Of a DNA stretch of 64,000 bases, positions 37,301 through 56,720 are shown one piece after another. The notes beneath the pieces are model-generated. The model was given only the letters and a program-made list of their open reading frames with translations, was not told the DNA's origin and did no database searches. Position numbers and translations under genes: made by a program. The stretch's first letter is position 1. Each line of letters starts with the position of its first letter. The stretch comes from Chondrosia reniformis (Eukaryota > Porifera > Demospongiae > Chondrillida > Chondrillidae): positions 7,240,401-7,304,400 of the forward strand of contig OX359192.1 in the NCBI GenBank assembly GCA_947172415.1. Reading direction: 5' to 3'.

Positions 37301-40300
37301 TCATAGGGATTCTAGCAAGCCAATTTCACCAATTTCCCCAATTTCCCCAAATGACCTTGATCCATTGGTCAATTCTCCAGTAATCAGAAAGATGATAGGG
37401 ATCTGTCGGGTGAACGACAATCCCTTTAAGTTGACATGGTTGGAGAACCTGAAGGAGGTCCCAGTTGACCCCTACCATCCTCGCTACTTCACTCAAGCAT
37501 TGATTGTGGTGAGTATTGACATTCCAAGAAGGCTTTAAATGATGAAGATAAGAATTAGCAAATATTTTGTTAATCTGAATGTTTCTGCTTTGAAATACCT
37601 ACAGTTGTACATACATAGTGTTATATTGGGGGATATTTTGGTGTATAGAGTACTATTTTGTGTAGAACAAAATTAAAAGTCAGTTTGTGATTTTTTTCTT
37701 TAAAATATGTAGGACCCAGTTGAGAGCACACAGCGGGCTACAATTATTAATTTTGCAGAAGAGGTTAGTCAGTTTCCTGGCAGCAGAGGATCCTTAGTCG
37801 TTCAAGTGAATGGTGAAGAAGCGCTCGGTAAAAATCCAGAGGAGGTCAAGCAGATGATTAAACACTCTGGAAGCACTGCTCTAGTTGGAATGTATCTCTG
37901 CAGTGACAGCCCCTGTGGTATAGCCGAGGCTACCTACACAGAAAATTTTGAGACATTCAGGAGCAATTTCCACGAGGTTCCTCCCACCAAGGAAGACGAT
38001 GGTGGTGTTTTCTGCGAGCCAGACGATAATTCCGAGTTGGTATCATCCAGGCATCAGTACATTCCTATCTATCTGACGGGGACCAACCGTTTGACCAATT
38101 TGAAGGTGTACGAAGCTCTGACACAAGAAGCTGTGAGTGCTGATACAGACTCCTGGGGAGAGGAGACTGGCCAAATGCGATCTTCAACCACATCCTCCAG
38201 GAAACAAGACACGCCCAATGGTGAGGAACACTCCTTGCCACCACCCATCCCTCCAAGCACGCTCAATATCTTGAAACAGCCGAGTCCATTGGTACACTCA
38301 AGGACCAGCCTTGGTAGTATTACACCAGATCAGGTCCAGACACCTATCAAGCAGTTACTGCTGCAGCGCCAGGTCAGCAAGAGGTGGAGCCGGCTGATCC
38401 AGGAAGGGGAGTACTACAAGTACGTGCTGCAGACGGTAAACACCCACCTTCTGGACAAAGGAGGGGAGCCCTTAACGCTGACCAATCAGATGGAGCTGAT
38501 GTACTTGCGCAACAACACTATCTGCACATACATGATAGATCTGGAGCAATACCAGGCTTCAACCTATGATACCTACGGAGCTCTCATGGATTTCTTGAGT
38601 ATCTTTCAGTCCTACTTGAAGCCTCAAGGCATGCAGGTTATCCTGGTGGGTACCTATGACTCCAAGTCAGACCACCGGGTCAGAGTTCAAAAGGATGCTC
38701 TGAAGTGGTTTCAGGAAAATCTACCCACTCCTCTGCAGAAGAGATTTAATGAGGTTCTTTATGAGAATGTGAATGAAGGCAAAATGCACTTGGTGTTAGT
38801 TGACTTAGCTAACCTTGAAGGAAGTACCCAAAGTCTAAGGGATACAGTTGATCACTGTACGAACATCTACCACCAGCGGACGGAAGAGAAGAAGCCACAG
38901 AGTACTGCTGGCAGCCCCTCCCAGTGGAGCAAGTGGCCCCTGCTAGTGCAGAAGGTGAACGAGAAGGCTCTCAGTTCCCCATTGGTGACAAGAGAAGAGC
39001 TGGTCAACTTGACAACACAGATACTATGGGTAGAAGAGGAAGGAGATCTTTTTGAAGCTTGTATTCGGGAACTTGAGAAGTGTACACTTCTCCACTCTTG
39101 CAGTAAGTTAGACCCCTAAACAACTCTATTATATTCTCTATACTGTGGGGTATGAGTACGTATACATTGAAACCTACTTTTGTGGACTGGGATTAAATGG
39201 ACATTCTTTCAAGGCCCTTAATATTTTCCCATTGAATGGTGTATCAATGAAACCTGCTAAATATGACCAACTGTCTTCCATAATTTATACTGATATTGCT
39301 TCCTCAAATAAGGCGTTGCTTGGACACTGCATGTACACCTACACAAATAGAAACATACATATCTTGATTAGTTGTACCTCATTCCACAGGTCATATTGAC
39401 GATTACCCACATGGCCTGAATTACCTCATAAACCCAGACATCATAGTAAAGGTTGTCTCAAGCCTGACAAACAAAGATGAGTTGCGGTCCTTGATCCCAG
39501 AGATCAAAAAGCTTTTCAAGAAAGAGGAGGCCAGCATTGTTGAAAATGGCAACTGCATCAGCCATAAGTGCCTAGAGATGGTCATAAAAAAATTGAGCTA
39601 CAATCTGACCGATGTCCAATGTGACCATCTAATAAAGTGGATGGTTATTCTCAAGGTTATGCATCCTGTCAGAGTGGAAGGCAAGGAGTACTACTTCATT
39701 CCAGCCCTGGCCTCAAAAAAGAAGAGGAAAGATCCAACTTCTTTCATGTTCAAGTTGTCTCCTCAATCGTCCAAGGGACCCTCTTCAAATGTAATCAGAA
39801 TGTTTATTCAATTTTCAAAGCAACATGCTTCCTCCATTTTCTTTCACAAATTTATCTCGCTACTTCTTCTGAGTCCAGAAAATATCGAAAACATCCAGAA
39901 GGAAGAGTTCATTGTTAATCAAAACTGCACAAAAGTGAAGATTCCTAGGTTGCAAATTGGCGCCACTGCCTTCCAGACAACAGAGGCTGTGATCAGCTAC
40001 AGCAGACTTCAGGCCCTTATCAAGATTGAGCTCAGGTGAGTCATACATACCATAATTAGAGGAATGTGTACTCATAGTATATAATAGTGATGTCATTCAC
40101 TTGTTGACAGTCTGATATAGTTGGCAGGTGTGATTTATGTAATTAAGCCTACGTGTTTCACTTTCCTAGACCCTGGCAAGTTGGCATTGTACAGGTTGCT
40201 CAACAGTTCTTTTCAAAGCTTCTTGAGAAGACAATGGAGAACAGTTCAGAGGAGCTTTTAGGGCATTACGAAATGGGTCCTTCATTTGATAAAATGGTAG

Positions 40301-40943
40301 ACAATGCCCGGTATGTGGATGTGTTTAAAGTCCTGTCCGAGTCCCAACCCTACGATTGTGAGAGCTCTGATGAAGACTTAAAGCCCATCTTTGTCTGTGA
40401 TGCCCTGATGCTAAAGAAGTCCATAGAAAGCAACCCTGCTTCCCAAGTATTTTTTCAGGATCAAGTAACAAACGACTGGAAGTGCTTCAATGTGTCACAG
40501 ATATCTGGACTCAATCAGTGGCTTTATGATCCCAAGATGCTGTTTGGTGATGACAAAGTAAGTGTATTACTACAAGGTGGTGACATGTAAGGGTAGACTG
40601 TGTTTTTATGTATGTTGTACTTTGAATCATGTAGAGATCGGATGTTGAGTTCATGCATGCCTGGAACAACATTGCTGAATGGCTCCTTCAAGACCCCCAG
40701 ACATGCACTCTAATTGCCTGTGAATACAATCTAATTGATCCAAAGGGCCCTGAGGCAACCAACTGGCCCAGTAACATTGGGCGAGAACCCACATCGTACA
40801 AGTTGATGCGTCGATGGAGAGAGAGGGGACTGCCTCTCACAGATTTGCACAAAGTGTTGCAGCAACACAACCACCATGCAGCTGCCAGAGAATTAACTCC
40901 ATTTTTAAATGATAGCTTTAAATATGCATCATCAGAAGTGTGA
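34388..40943 (+). CDS. PDZ-PDZ - Roc-like - COR - Death domain protein
   Basis: Seven exons, 1,219 residues: 34388-34790, 36041-36156, 37101-37508, 37713-39102, 39390-40035, 40170-40557, 40635-40943. Residues 1-134 are unrecognised. PDZ 1 is about 150-235 (RMVLVNKERRRPLGIYII, LQSVNGVLLDE) and PDZ 2 about 300-370 (VVQVNGEEALGKNPEEVKQM). A Ser/Pro linker follows, then a segment like the second half of a Roc GTPase (MELMYLRNNTICTYMIDLEQ, QVILVGTYDSKSDH in the G4 position) with no P-loop, then COR-like sequence (WPLLVQKVNEKAL, LEKCTLLHS, NPDIIVKVVSSLT). The C-terminus is a Death domain (WNNIAEWLLQ, PTSYKLMRRWRERG). Roc-COR-Death is the plan of DAPK1-type and related ROCO proteins. A scaffold role in cell-death or immune signalling is inferred. 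Confidence 0.82.
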
Positions 40944-41334
40944 CTAGTAGTATACTAGACATAGTAACTTAGAAAATACTCTTTCTGCTCTCTGAATTTC
41001 TAACAGAATGAACTTGCACATTGTGTAATTATGTGATGTTTTTGATTTTTTGTATAGTGAATTATCTATATATGTATATAACCCTATAAGACCTAATTGC
41101 TTCCTGTTAATGCATAGTGGCCCCTCCCACAGGAAATGAGCTTAGTTTATAGACTGTCTTCTTACAGCCATGGCTCAACTATGTACTTATAAAAGAGACT
41201 GGTTATTTATAATTTCATGAAAAAACATTATTCTAACATTCAGCAAAGTGTACAACTAAACATAACATAGTGGAAACAAAGTTAGGATTTCTATACATCA
41301 GAAAATAAAATCTGAATTATAACCTGTCATGGGT
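40944..41334. other. Convergent intergenic region, PDZ-COR-Death / GSTO 3' ends
   Basis: 391 bp between two stop codons on opposite strands. No gene or repeat recognised. Confidence 0.5.
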
Positions 41335-42497
41335 CTAATTGGATTTCACATAAACTTTGAAATTCTTATCAGATATGTCGTAATTGTGCTGCTTTGCCTC
41401 AGTGACGCTCTTAAGGAACTTCAGATGCCCTTCTGTTGAGACACCTGCTGCCTTGACTGGAGCTATGCCCCACATCCTCTCTATCCATTTGAATACATTG
41501 GGAAACAGTTCAGCAGTGACAGCCTCTTTCAGCTTAGGAAAAGCACTTCTAGCTGCCTCGAGCCTCTCAAACCACGGCCACACCAACAGATCAGCAGCAG
41601 TCCAGTCGGCACCAAAGAGAAACAAATGATCGTTTTGCTTTAAGTGATCTTCCAACAGTTGGATTGCCTTTTGAACACTGGAAGCAGTGGTCTCGTCTTC
41701 GTTGCCACGATAAAATTTGTAATAGTTGCTAAAAAACTACATCAAAAGAAAAACAATTAAAAACCACCAGTTAAAATATATACGCAGTACATTACATGCT
41801 CAACCCACCAAATTTGAAAATTGCTCCACAAAAGCCTTAATTTGTGCCTTTGTCCAGGGGTCATCGGTAAAGAGCTTCTTTCCAGGAAACTTTTCATCAA
41901 GGTACTCTGTTGGGAAAGACAATCACTCTGTAAAGACATGAGGACATATTTGCAAATTTAGCAATAGTCTTTATACAAAGACCAAGACAGGGTCTCACAT
42001 AGCCAGTCCATACGACTATGTGAAACTAACCATGGTAAGGGTATGAGGGTGTTAACATACCGAATATGATCAGTGATTCAGGCAGAGTCTTCCCGTTGAG
42101 TTCCAGTAGTGGGACCTTCCCTACCGGATACAACTTTAGATACCACTCAGGCTTCCTATCCAGTGACACATATATCACATCTGCCGCCACATTCTTGGCA
42201 GCCAGCGCCAAATGTGCCCTCTATACAACACAAAACAATAGCATAGTACAACACAGTACATTCCTGATACATGTGTTTGTAATATGTACACAAAATGATA
42301 CAGTTCACAAAATACACTTTGCCTAATAAATTAAATACTACGCCAGGGATACTGCGTACTTTGTAAATAGTTGACCTTTACATTATTCTAACATGACATT
42401 GACTCACCTCTGCAAAGGGACATATATTATTGCTGTATACCCTGAGGTCTTTGGGGCCGGCTGCAGGAGGCTCGCTTTTGACTTCTTCGACTGGCAT
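41335..42497 (-). CDS. Omega-class glutathione S-transferase
   Basis: Four exons, 249 residues: 42408-42497, 42061-42220, 41809-41906, 41335-41736. The N-terminal thioredoxin fold has the omega-class catalytic cysteine in NNICPFAE, then RAHLALAAKNV, PEWYLKLYPVGKVPLLE with the cis-proline, and LPESLIIFEYLD, which supplies the glutathione gamma-glutamyl contact. The helical C-terminal domain has FGADWTAADLLVWPWFERLE. Omega GSTs act as thioltransferases and dehydroascorbate reductases rather than classical conjugators. Length is near human GSTO1 (241). It is divergent to ERCC6 with 177 bp between starts. Confidence 0.92.
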
Positions 42498-42674
42498 AGC
42501 TAACACGATGTAGAATCCTTCGCACTCAGATAAGGCAATTCACTGTAGAAAGGTCTTTATACAAGCATGACCAGGCTGCAGAACGTGATCTGGTGCGCTA
42601 GTGCGACGTCATGCATCATAAACTGGATTTCAACTTTTATTCTCGATTTTACAAATGGCTTTGGAAACACTATA
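42498..42674. promoter_or_regulatory. 177-bp divergent promoter, GSTO / ERCC6
   Basis: Start codons face away from each other across 177 bp. It contains tgatctggtgcgc and a tgacgt-like gtgcgacgtcatgc palindrome at about 42600-42613 that resembles a CRE/ATF site. The assignment is by motif only. Confidence 0.45.
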
Positions 42675-50245
<7,571 letters not shown>

Positions 50246-50395
50246 TAAATCATTCAATTACCTTTCCTTTGGTACACTGATTCTATTTGGGTTATTTAAT
50301 TTATCACATGATCAACTGTCATCATTTAATTATATATTTTCTATTTAAATTTTATTTATATAAGAAAATGTGAATTGTTCACAGAATGTATCGAG
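50246..50395. other. 150-bp convergent gap, ERCC6 / POLD2 3' ends
   Basis: Stop codons on opposite strands are 150 bp apart. The sequence is AT-rich. The two 3' UTRs probably overlap. Confidence 0.5.
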
Positions 50396-53381
50396 TTAGT
50401 CATCAGCATCGTCGTCCATCATCTGTTCCATTATATTCACTGTCTGCTCTTCTTCTACCTGGTTATTCTCCTCTTCCTCAAATCCCTCGTCTTTAGCCAC
50501 TTCTTCAGTTAGTCCTGCTGGTCCTGAACTGAACTTGAGTTCAGTGCATTCTAGCGTAGCCAGGTCAACAAGCACACAACTGTGGGTCCTATCAAAGTCT
50601 GGGACAGTCACCAGAAGCACTGGTTCACCATCGTCTGCATACACATATGTACATACGTATGTGTAGTGGATGGTATATATACCACATATATACAGTGCAA
50701 GTTACAATATACTATATATATATGTGTGTGTGTGTGTTGATGGACCACAATTAATGTGTGTGCACATACTTACTATGGATCAGTTTGTGCCGGAAGGAAG
50801 GCTGGTTGCCAGTGAAGTAGATGTGCGGACATTCCTCAATAATGAATGGATCACTGTCAGGAAATGGATATGACCCTGCAATAGACAAACACAATGTACA
50901 CGTCTGATCTCCTAACCCCATCACACCCTCACACCCTCACACCATCACATAATCACAGGCAGCCTTAGATGTGTAAGAGCTTACCAAGTGTGTCTGGTGC
51001 AGTTGGTACAATGTGTCTCCACCTCAAGGTCTGTTCCAATATGCTCAGCCTGTCCATTTGTTTGGAACATCTATAAATATCCTCAACATTCTGACCAGAA
51101 CAGCCTAGTATACTAGAGAGGGGAAGACCTCACAAGTAGAGAGTATGTAGGTGTACGGTGTATCTGGAGACACCTTAAGGTGTATAGTGTATAGTATGAC
51201 AACTCACACTCTTCCAGCGATGGTGTCCACATGTGGGTTGGTGACTCCTCTGAGGGTGGATTGATAGGAAGCTTTGGGAAACATACATTTGTGGAATGGT
51301 TGCTGTGGCAATGTAAAATTAACTGGATCATGTGCCCCTGGCATGAGGTCTACAGGGACACAGCTCTATAGCAGAGGAGGGAGATGGAGAGAGGAGTGCA
51401 GTGAGGGAGGAAGACGGAGAGAGGAGTGCGGTGAGGGAGGGCAATGGAGAGAGGAGTGCGGTGAGGGAGGGAGATGGAGAGAGGAGTGCGGTGAGGGAGG
51501 GAGATGGAGAGAGGAGTGCGGTGAGGGAGGGCAATGGAGAGAGGAGTGCAGTGAGGGAGGAAGACGGAGAGAGGAGTGCGGTGAGGGAGGGCGATGGAGA
51601 GAGGAGTGCGGTGAGGGAGGGAGATGGAGAGAGGAGTGCGGTGAGGGAGGGCGATGGAGAGAGGAGTGCGGTGAGGGAGGGCAATGGAGAGAGGAGTGCG
51701 GTGAGGGAGGGCAATGGAGAGAGGAGTGCGGTGAGGGAGGGCAATGGAGAGAGGAGTGCGGTGAGGGAGGGAGATGGAGAGAGGAGTGCAGTGAGGGAGG
51801 GCAATGGAGAGAGGAGTGCAGTGAGGGAGGAAGACGGAGAGAGGAGTGCGGTGAGGGAGGGAGATGGAGAGAGGAGTGCAGTGAGGGAGGGAGATGGAGA
51901 GAGGAGTGCAGTGAGGGAGGAAGACGGAGAGAGGAGTGCGGTGAGGGAGGGCAATGGAGAGAGGAGTGCAGTGAGGGAGGAAGACGGAGAGAGGAGTGCG
52001 GTGAGGGAGGGTGATGGAGAGAGGAGTGCGGTGAGGGAGGGAGATGGGAGAGTAGTGGAAGATCAGGCGAGTGTAAGAGACAGTTACCACTGTTTTATTG
52101 CATGCTCACAGATAATTGACTCAAAACAGCATCCAACTCTTTAACAGCTTCAATACTTTGTGCACTATAATTTCTTGATAAATACTTAGTCTGCAGAATT
52201 GTATTAAATGTATACTAACTAAATAAAAGCAATTAACTTAATCATTCGATTGTCTATTACCTTTTGATCTTGCATTGCTATTTTAGCTGGTTTATCTGTG
52301 ATGGAGTTTCCTGCAACAATAACTCTAACAACTTTACTCATTTGTTTCTGATCTTCGGGTGCCCCACAGAAACCTGTTAAATAGTCAACCATCATCTCCA
52401 CACTTAGTTGATCAGAGTGGTTTGAGCCAACATTGAGACCACTTAATAGAACTATATACCTAAGCAATGTAGGTGTTCCATAAGGCAGCTTGAGCATACA
52501 TCCAATGGACAATGCACTGACTCTATATGATAGACATATAACTTACTTATCTTTATTGCTCTCACTCGTTTCCTGTATATTTGCCATTTGCGGTAGCCCA
52601 GCAAAACAATAGTCTTCTACTTCAAACTTTCCATCAACCAATTCCTTGCCTTTCACAGCTACTACTATTCCCGTAACCAAGGACTCCCAAGGAATATTCC
52701 CGACAAGTGATATTCTCTGTGTCTCGTCTTCCAACAGCAGACTGTCACTATTCGAGATGTACTTCTTCTTTGGAGGCATGGGAACAACACGGTGCTACAA
52801 ATATGGAATCAGTGAGCTATTTAATAAATAAGGGATAGACCTCCGCAGCATATACTGTATGTAATGTATTGTTCCAATGCTTGGAACAGTCATTGGAAGT
52901 GAAACACTCACCACATCGCTGACTTCCTTCAGTATGTTGGGACGCATATCCATCTTTTTGAACATTGTACCAATAATACAGACGTCCTCGTCAACACTAA
53001 CATCAACCAACTTCTTAATCACAACATTCTCACCTATCATACAATTGTGTACAGAAATCTCACCGGCATAACATCCATCATAGATACATGAATAACTATT
53101 CATCCAATTTAGTACTTAATTAGATTTCAGTAATTATTCTTGCAGTTAGTTGGAACGATGTTTCGCTCACCCCATTGCCTTTCTGCAGCCTTCGTTACGT
53201 GCTCCCTCAAAGTAGACAATCGAGAAAAATAAAGGTGTGAGTACTGCGTTTTGAAGGACTTGTCCTTTAGATGAAACTGTTTTTTTGAAGGCGTATACAT
53301 GCACGTTGCTCTCTCCAGCTGCACGTTGCTATCTCCTTCAGTAAACGTTGCTTCGGAAAGCAGTAGATCGCTGGTAGTCAT
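50396..53381 (-). CDS. POLD2: POLD2, DNA polymerase delta subunit 2 (p50)
   Basis: Nine exons, 495 residues: 53171-53381, 52912-53033, 52547-52794, 52261-52459, 52110-52190, 51208-51365, 50985-51112, 50774-50875, 50396-50634. It is the B-subunit of polymerase delta, with an OB fold and an inactive calcineurin-like phosphodiesterase fold, which links the catalytic subunit to the smaller subunits. Diagnostic blocks are [127 protein letters not shown] and [10 protein letters not shown]. The C-terminal about 40 residues are Glu/Asp-rich and longer than in human. The ATG at 53381 follows two in-frame non-ATG options and aligns with the family N-terminus. It is divergent to the TRAF-like gene with 41 bp between starts. 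Confidence 0.94.
51370..52045 (-). repeat. 30-bp minisatellite, about 22 units, in POLD2 intron 5
   Basis: Plus-strand unit gaggagtgcggtgagggagg followed by gagatggaga. In the sense of POLD2 it is a C/T-rich array that merges with the real polypyrimidine tract and acceptor (ctccctcctctgctatag) of exon 6. Period is constant at 30 bp. Units fall into a few types (gagatgg, gcaatgg, aagacgg, gcgatgg). Open frames in all directions here are artefacts. Confidence 0.95.
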
Positions 53382-53422
53382 TTTCACCGCTTTCGCCTTC
53401 AACTCGGGAAGTCCCCTTTAAA
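53382..53422. promoter_or_regulatory. 41-bp divergent interval, POLD2 / TRAF-like
   Basis: Only 41 bp separate the two ATGs. Transcription of at least one gene must start inside the coding exon of the other, or both 5' UTRs are near zero. The plus-strand start lies in ttaaaATGGCGTCGG. Confidence 0.65.
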
Positions 53423-54499
53423 ATGGCGTCGGATATCGCTGAAGTTTTTGACTTGATCGATAAAAAAGCCTCTATCTCAGCGCAATCTCAAGAAAGAGGT
53501 ACGAGTCACGAAGAAGGAGATCACCATAGTGACACGGTAAACAATTCGTGTAGTACCGCGGAATGTGGCAATACCTCGATGACTGGTAGTGTTTCAGACA
53601 GACATGAGGATAACGCGCCACTAACTGGCAACCACTCTGCGCTTGGACACGTATCTACTTGCTCATGCGGTAAGGATGTAAAACTACTGAATAATGACAT
53701 CAAGGCATTGGTACAAGCGCTGGGATCTATTCAACAGCAGCAGCAGGCACAAGTACAATCTACCAGGGAGGGCAATGCTTACCTGGAGAAATCAATGAAC
53801 GTTACGAAGAGAGAACTAACACTTATGTTTCAGCAAGAAATTTCAAAGTTGAAGGAGACACATAAGAGTGAATTGGAGCAAGTTAACCAAAACCTTCAGA
53901 GCTGTATTGAAAGAATACAAGAGGGAGGAGCAGCCCAGGAAACTGTCCTACAAACCATCTCTGGTCAGGTTAAAGACCTTCAGCTACGGGTAGATCTTAT
54001 GGATTGCTCTTCTCCTGCTTTTGTCAAATTTAGTAACATCTCTTCAGTGTCGGAAACGTCTCCGACTGAATCACCCTCTTTCTTCTCCTGTCCTTGTGGC
54101 CATCGCATGAATCTGTCACTTTTCAAGGATCAGAGGGGCAACATAATAGTTGTACTTAATATTGAGAAGGGTGACTATGACTCACTAGTAGAATGGCCCT
54201 TAGTTGGTCGTGTTATTGTTGAGGTACTTGGATATTCTGTCAAGGAAGAAGATAAGAAGGTACATCGTGTTATTGGAAAAATTGATCTTGATCATAAATC
54301 AGGTACACCAGGTGGGGGTGGCTACATTGGACAAATTTCATCTGAGATTTTGACCACTAGAGAAGAGGTGTTGAAAATGTGTCAAGTGGAAGAGAAAAAG
54401 TGGATGAAATCTAAGGCACCTGTCAATCCCATCTGCTATGTTAGACAAAATTCACTTTTCTTTCGCATCATAACACACTTAAAAACCCCTCAGGTGTAA
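53423..54499 (+). CDS. Intronless coiled-coil protein with TRAF-like (MATH) C-terminus
   Basis: A single exon of 358 residues. Residues 1-80 are Ser/Thr/His-rich with no zinc finger or RING. Residues about 88-200 form a coiled coil (EISKLKETHKSELEQVNQNL). Residues about 215-355 resemble a TRAF-C/MATH domain: MNLSLFKDQRGNIIVVLNIE, DYDSLVEWPLVGRVIVEVL (the WP...V strand pair of TRAF domains), GGGYIGQIS, and a terminal strand NSLFFRIITHL. TRAF domains bind receptor tails and adaptors in TNF/Toll signalling. Without a RING it would be an adaptor like TRAF1. The MATH call rests on motif spacing, so function is tentative. Confidence 0.7.
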   Translation: MASDIAEVFDLIDKKASISAQSQERGTSHEEGDHHSDTVNNSCSTAECGNTSMTGSVSDRHEDNAPLTGNHSALGHVSTCSCGKDVKLLNNDIKALVQALGSIQQQQQAQVQSTREGNAYLEKSMNVTKRELTLMFQQEISKLKETHKSELEQVNQNLQSCIERIQEGGAAQETVLQTISGQVKDLQLRVDLMDCSSPAFVKFSNISSVSETSPTESPSFFSCPCGHRMNLSLFKDQRGNIIVVLNIEKGDYDSLVEWPLVGRVIVEVLGYSVKEEDKKVHRVIGKIDLDHKSGTPGGGGYIGQISSEILTTREEVLKMCQVEEKKWMKSKAPVNPICYVRQNSLFFRIITHLKTPQV

Positions 54500-54559
54500 A
54501 TTGATCATGTATTTTATCTCAAATGTGTACTTTTTAAGACACACTTTGTATCATACATA

Positions 54560-54990
54560 TATATATATATATATATATGCTGAAGGAATAAGGAGTGCTG
54601 TTGCAATCATTATGAGAATAAAGTTTTATTGAGATCAGCAACATGAATTTATTAATTCTGGACGTTTCAAACCGGAGGTCTTCATCAGCAATATATAAGG
54701 AATGGGAGCTAGTTTAAATAGGAAGGTTGTGACATTTGGTGATGTTAAAAGTGCACCAAAAAATTAATGAATATAAAAATGATTTAGTTAATGAATGGGT
54801 AATTAGAAGACTGAATAAGTGTTAATGAGTTACAGTGGACTTTCTGAGGAACAATTCGTCGCTTTACAATGTAACTCATAGAGTCACGGAATAGCTGCCC
54901 TATGATAGTAATACATTAGCAATCTCCCAATGGCGGACACTCTTAATTCCGTCCAACAGACATTAACTATTCCTAATGTTCTATGCCCAT
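54560..54990 (-). mobile_element. Retroelement 3'-end fragment
   Basis: Read on the minus strand, the segment contains gatgaagacctccggtttga and aacgtccag, a phrase typical of the 3' region of some animal retroelements (often Penelope-like), followed by an AATAAA signal. It is preceded on the plus strand by an (AT)n run at 54558-54578. No usable frame. Family assignment is weak. Confidence 0.35.
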
Positions 54991-54997
54991 CTTATCA

Positions 54998-55617
54998 GCT
55001 TGCCGGTACTTAAGAAAATGAATGGGGAGAAATAAGACAAATTTATGTAGAAATCAAAATTTCTAAAACTGTTTGGAAATATTTTATACATGTCTGTGAA
55101 TGTAGATACCAAGTTTAAGCTTCATATTTACCCATTTAACAGAGTTACGGCACTAAATGTACATTTGTTAAGTTAATGTATTGGGAGAGATAGGGCAAAT
55201 TTTGTAGAAATCAAAATTTCTAAAACTGTTTGGAAATGTTTCATACATATTTGTGAATGTAGATACCAAGTTTAAGCTTCATATTTACCGATTTGACAGA
55301 GTTACGGCACTAAATGTACATTTGTTAAGTTAATGTATTGGGAGAGATAGGGCAAATTTATGTAGAAATCAAAATTTCTAAAACTGTTTGGAAATGTGTC
55401 ATACATGTCTGTGAATGCTGATATAGAGTTTCAAATCTATATCTCTTTATTTGGCAGAGTTAGAGCAATAAATGTACTTTCAATTACTGCTATACAAAGT
55501 TAATGTATGGTGAGAGATAGGGCAAACTTGAGTAGATATGAAAATTTGCAAAATTCATTGGAAGCCTTTCATACATCTCTGTGAATACTTACACAATGTT
55601 TCAGCTTCATATCACTC
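54998..55617 (+). repeat. Satellite array, left part (older subtype)
   Basis: About four diverged monomers of about 165 bp with gtagaaatcaaaatttctaa and ctgtttggaaat. The array begins just after cttgccggtacttaag, which resembles the start of the 105-bp units inside the TIR transposon. Confidence 0.85.
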
Positions 55618-56720
55618 CGTTTGACAGAGCTACAGCACTCTAATGTACATTAAATTTCTAATATACGACCTTAAATGGTGTAGCATATATATCGTGCGAT
55701 ACTATTATACAAATTATCGGCATACCAAGTTAAAATGTTTTGACATGAATGGGCCCCGGGGCAACTAGAAACACGCAGGGACAGTCCAGAACGCAGCTGT
55801 CAGAAGGTCTTTACATAGAGGCAGGTAGCCATTATGCTATTACTGCAATTGAGATTGAGTGTGGCTGGTTATACATGTTTACGTTCATATCGGAACACCT
55901 CTCGCTAAAATCGTTTCTACATGGGACCAGAAAAGTTGGTCTCCTCCGCCAATCAAGACACTTACAGGATTCTATCCATTTTTCCCAGTTTCTAGATGAA
56001 CCACGAATACTGGATATACCTTTAAAATGGCTTGGAACGATGCACTCATCCCGAATTAACTTGATATAATTTGACTACATTTTTCTCGCAAATACCCTAT
56101 TCTTAAGTATGGAATTGCGCCAACCACAATCGTTTCCTTTCGAAATTTTCTTGTTTAAATAGAAGCGCAAAACCTTATAAAGTAGGCCTACCTGGACACA
56201 TCTCTATGGTGGTAGCGGTTCCCATAGAGGTTGGTAGCGCTTAGACTCTGAAGCTGTCTCCTAATCGGTTGGTGCCATAGAGACGTGCTCACCAATAATC
56301 CGGATTTCGGGGGGGTTCCACGTAATGTGGGATTGGCATCTGATATCTTAGGATTCATATGAGTCGGCCATATCGAGAAGAACTGGTTCTTCTCACGCAA
56401 GTGACACCCAAAGCTCAACTCGGCAGAGCGTTACCACCGATCCCGGCCTCTGAGCGTCGTGGATGGTAGCGTTCGGTATGGTCCAACTTTTTTTCTTTGG
56501 AGTTTCGTTGGCCGTCGATTGGCGAAATTTCACTTTAACGACATCCATATAATATATGTGGATAGATACTGCTTCAACAACAATCAAGTACTACACAGTG
56601 CATATCCATGTGTATAAGTAATCTTTAAAAGAGTTCTATTTTTTCAGAAATATATACAGTACCGTATTTTCACTCGTACACCTACTCAAGGTCAGCCATT
56701 TATAGTATTACACAATTAGG
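55618..56720. repeat. 1.1-kb unique block embedded in the satellite, copy 1
   Basis: Almost identical to 61974-63080 (offset 6,356 bp). It has higher GC than the satellite. An open frame of 106 codons at 55749-56069 is identical in both copies, but it resembles no known protein and identity extends through flanking non-coding bases. A 9-bp-arm hairpin (gagaagaac tg gttcttctc) is at about 56374-56393. The segment 56255-56455 is related, in reverse orientation, to 11040-11230 inside the TIR transposon (ggttggtgccat...gtgctcacca and gcgttacca.cgatc). Confidence 0.85.

Noticed and set aside
42600-42613. gcgacgtcatgc near ERCC6 called as a definite CRE site
   Set aside because: It is a match to a short motif in one place only. 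Mentioned as a possibility in the promoter entry but not claimed.
51274-52144. ORFs of about 208-247 codons, Arg/Glu/Gly-rich or Leu/Ser/Pro-rich
   Set aside because: A 30-bp tandem repeat in POLD2 intron 5. Composition and frame are by-products of the unit.
55749-56069. 106-codon ORF identical in both 1.1-kb blocks, suggesting a conserved gene
   Set aside because: The whole blocks are nearly identical, including non-coding parts, so ORF conservation shows recent duplication, not selection. No protein family is recognisable.
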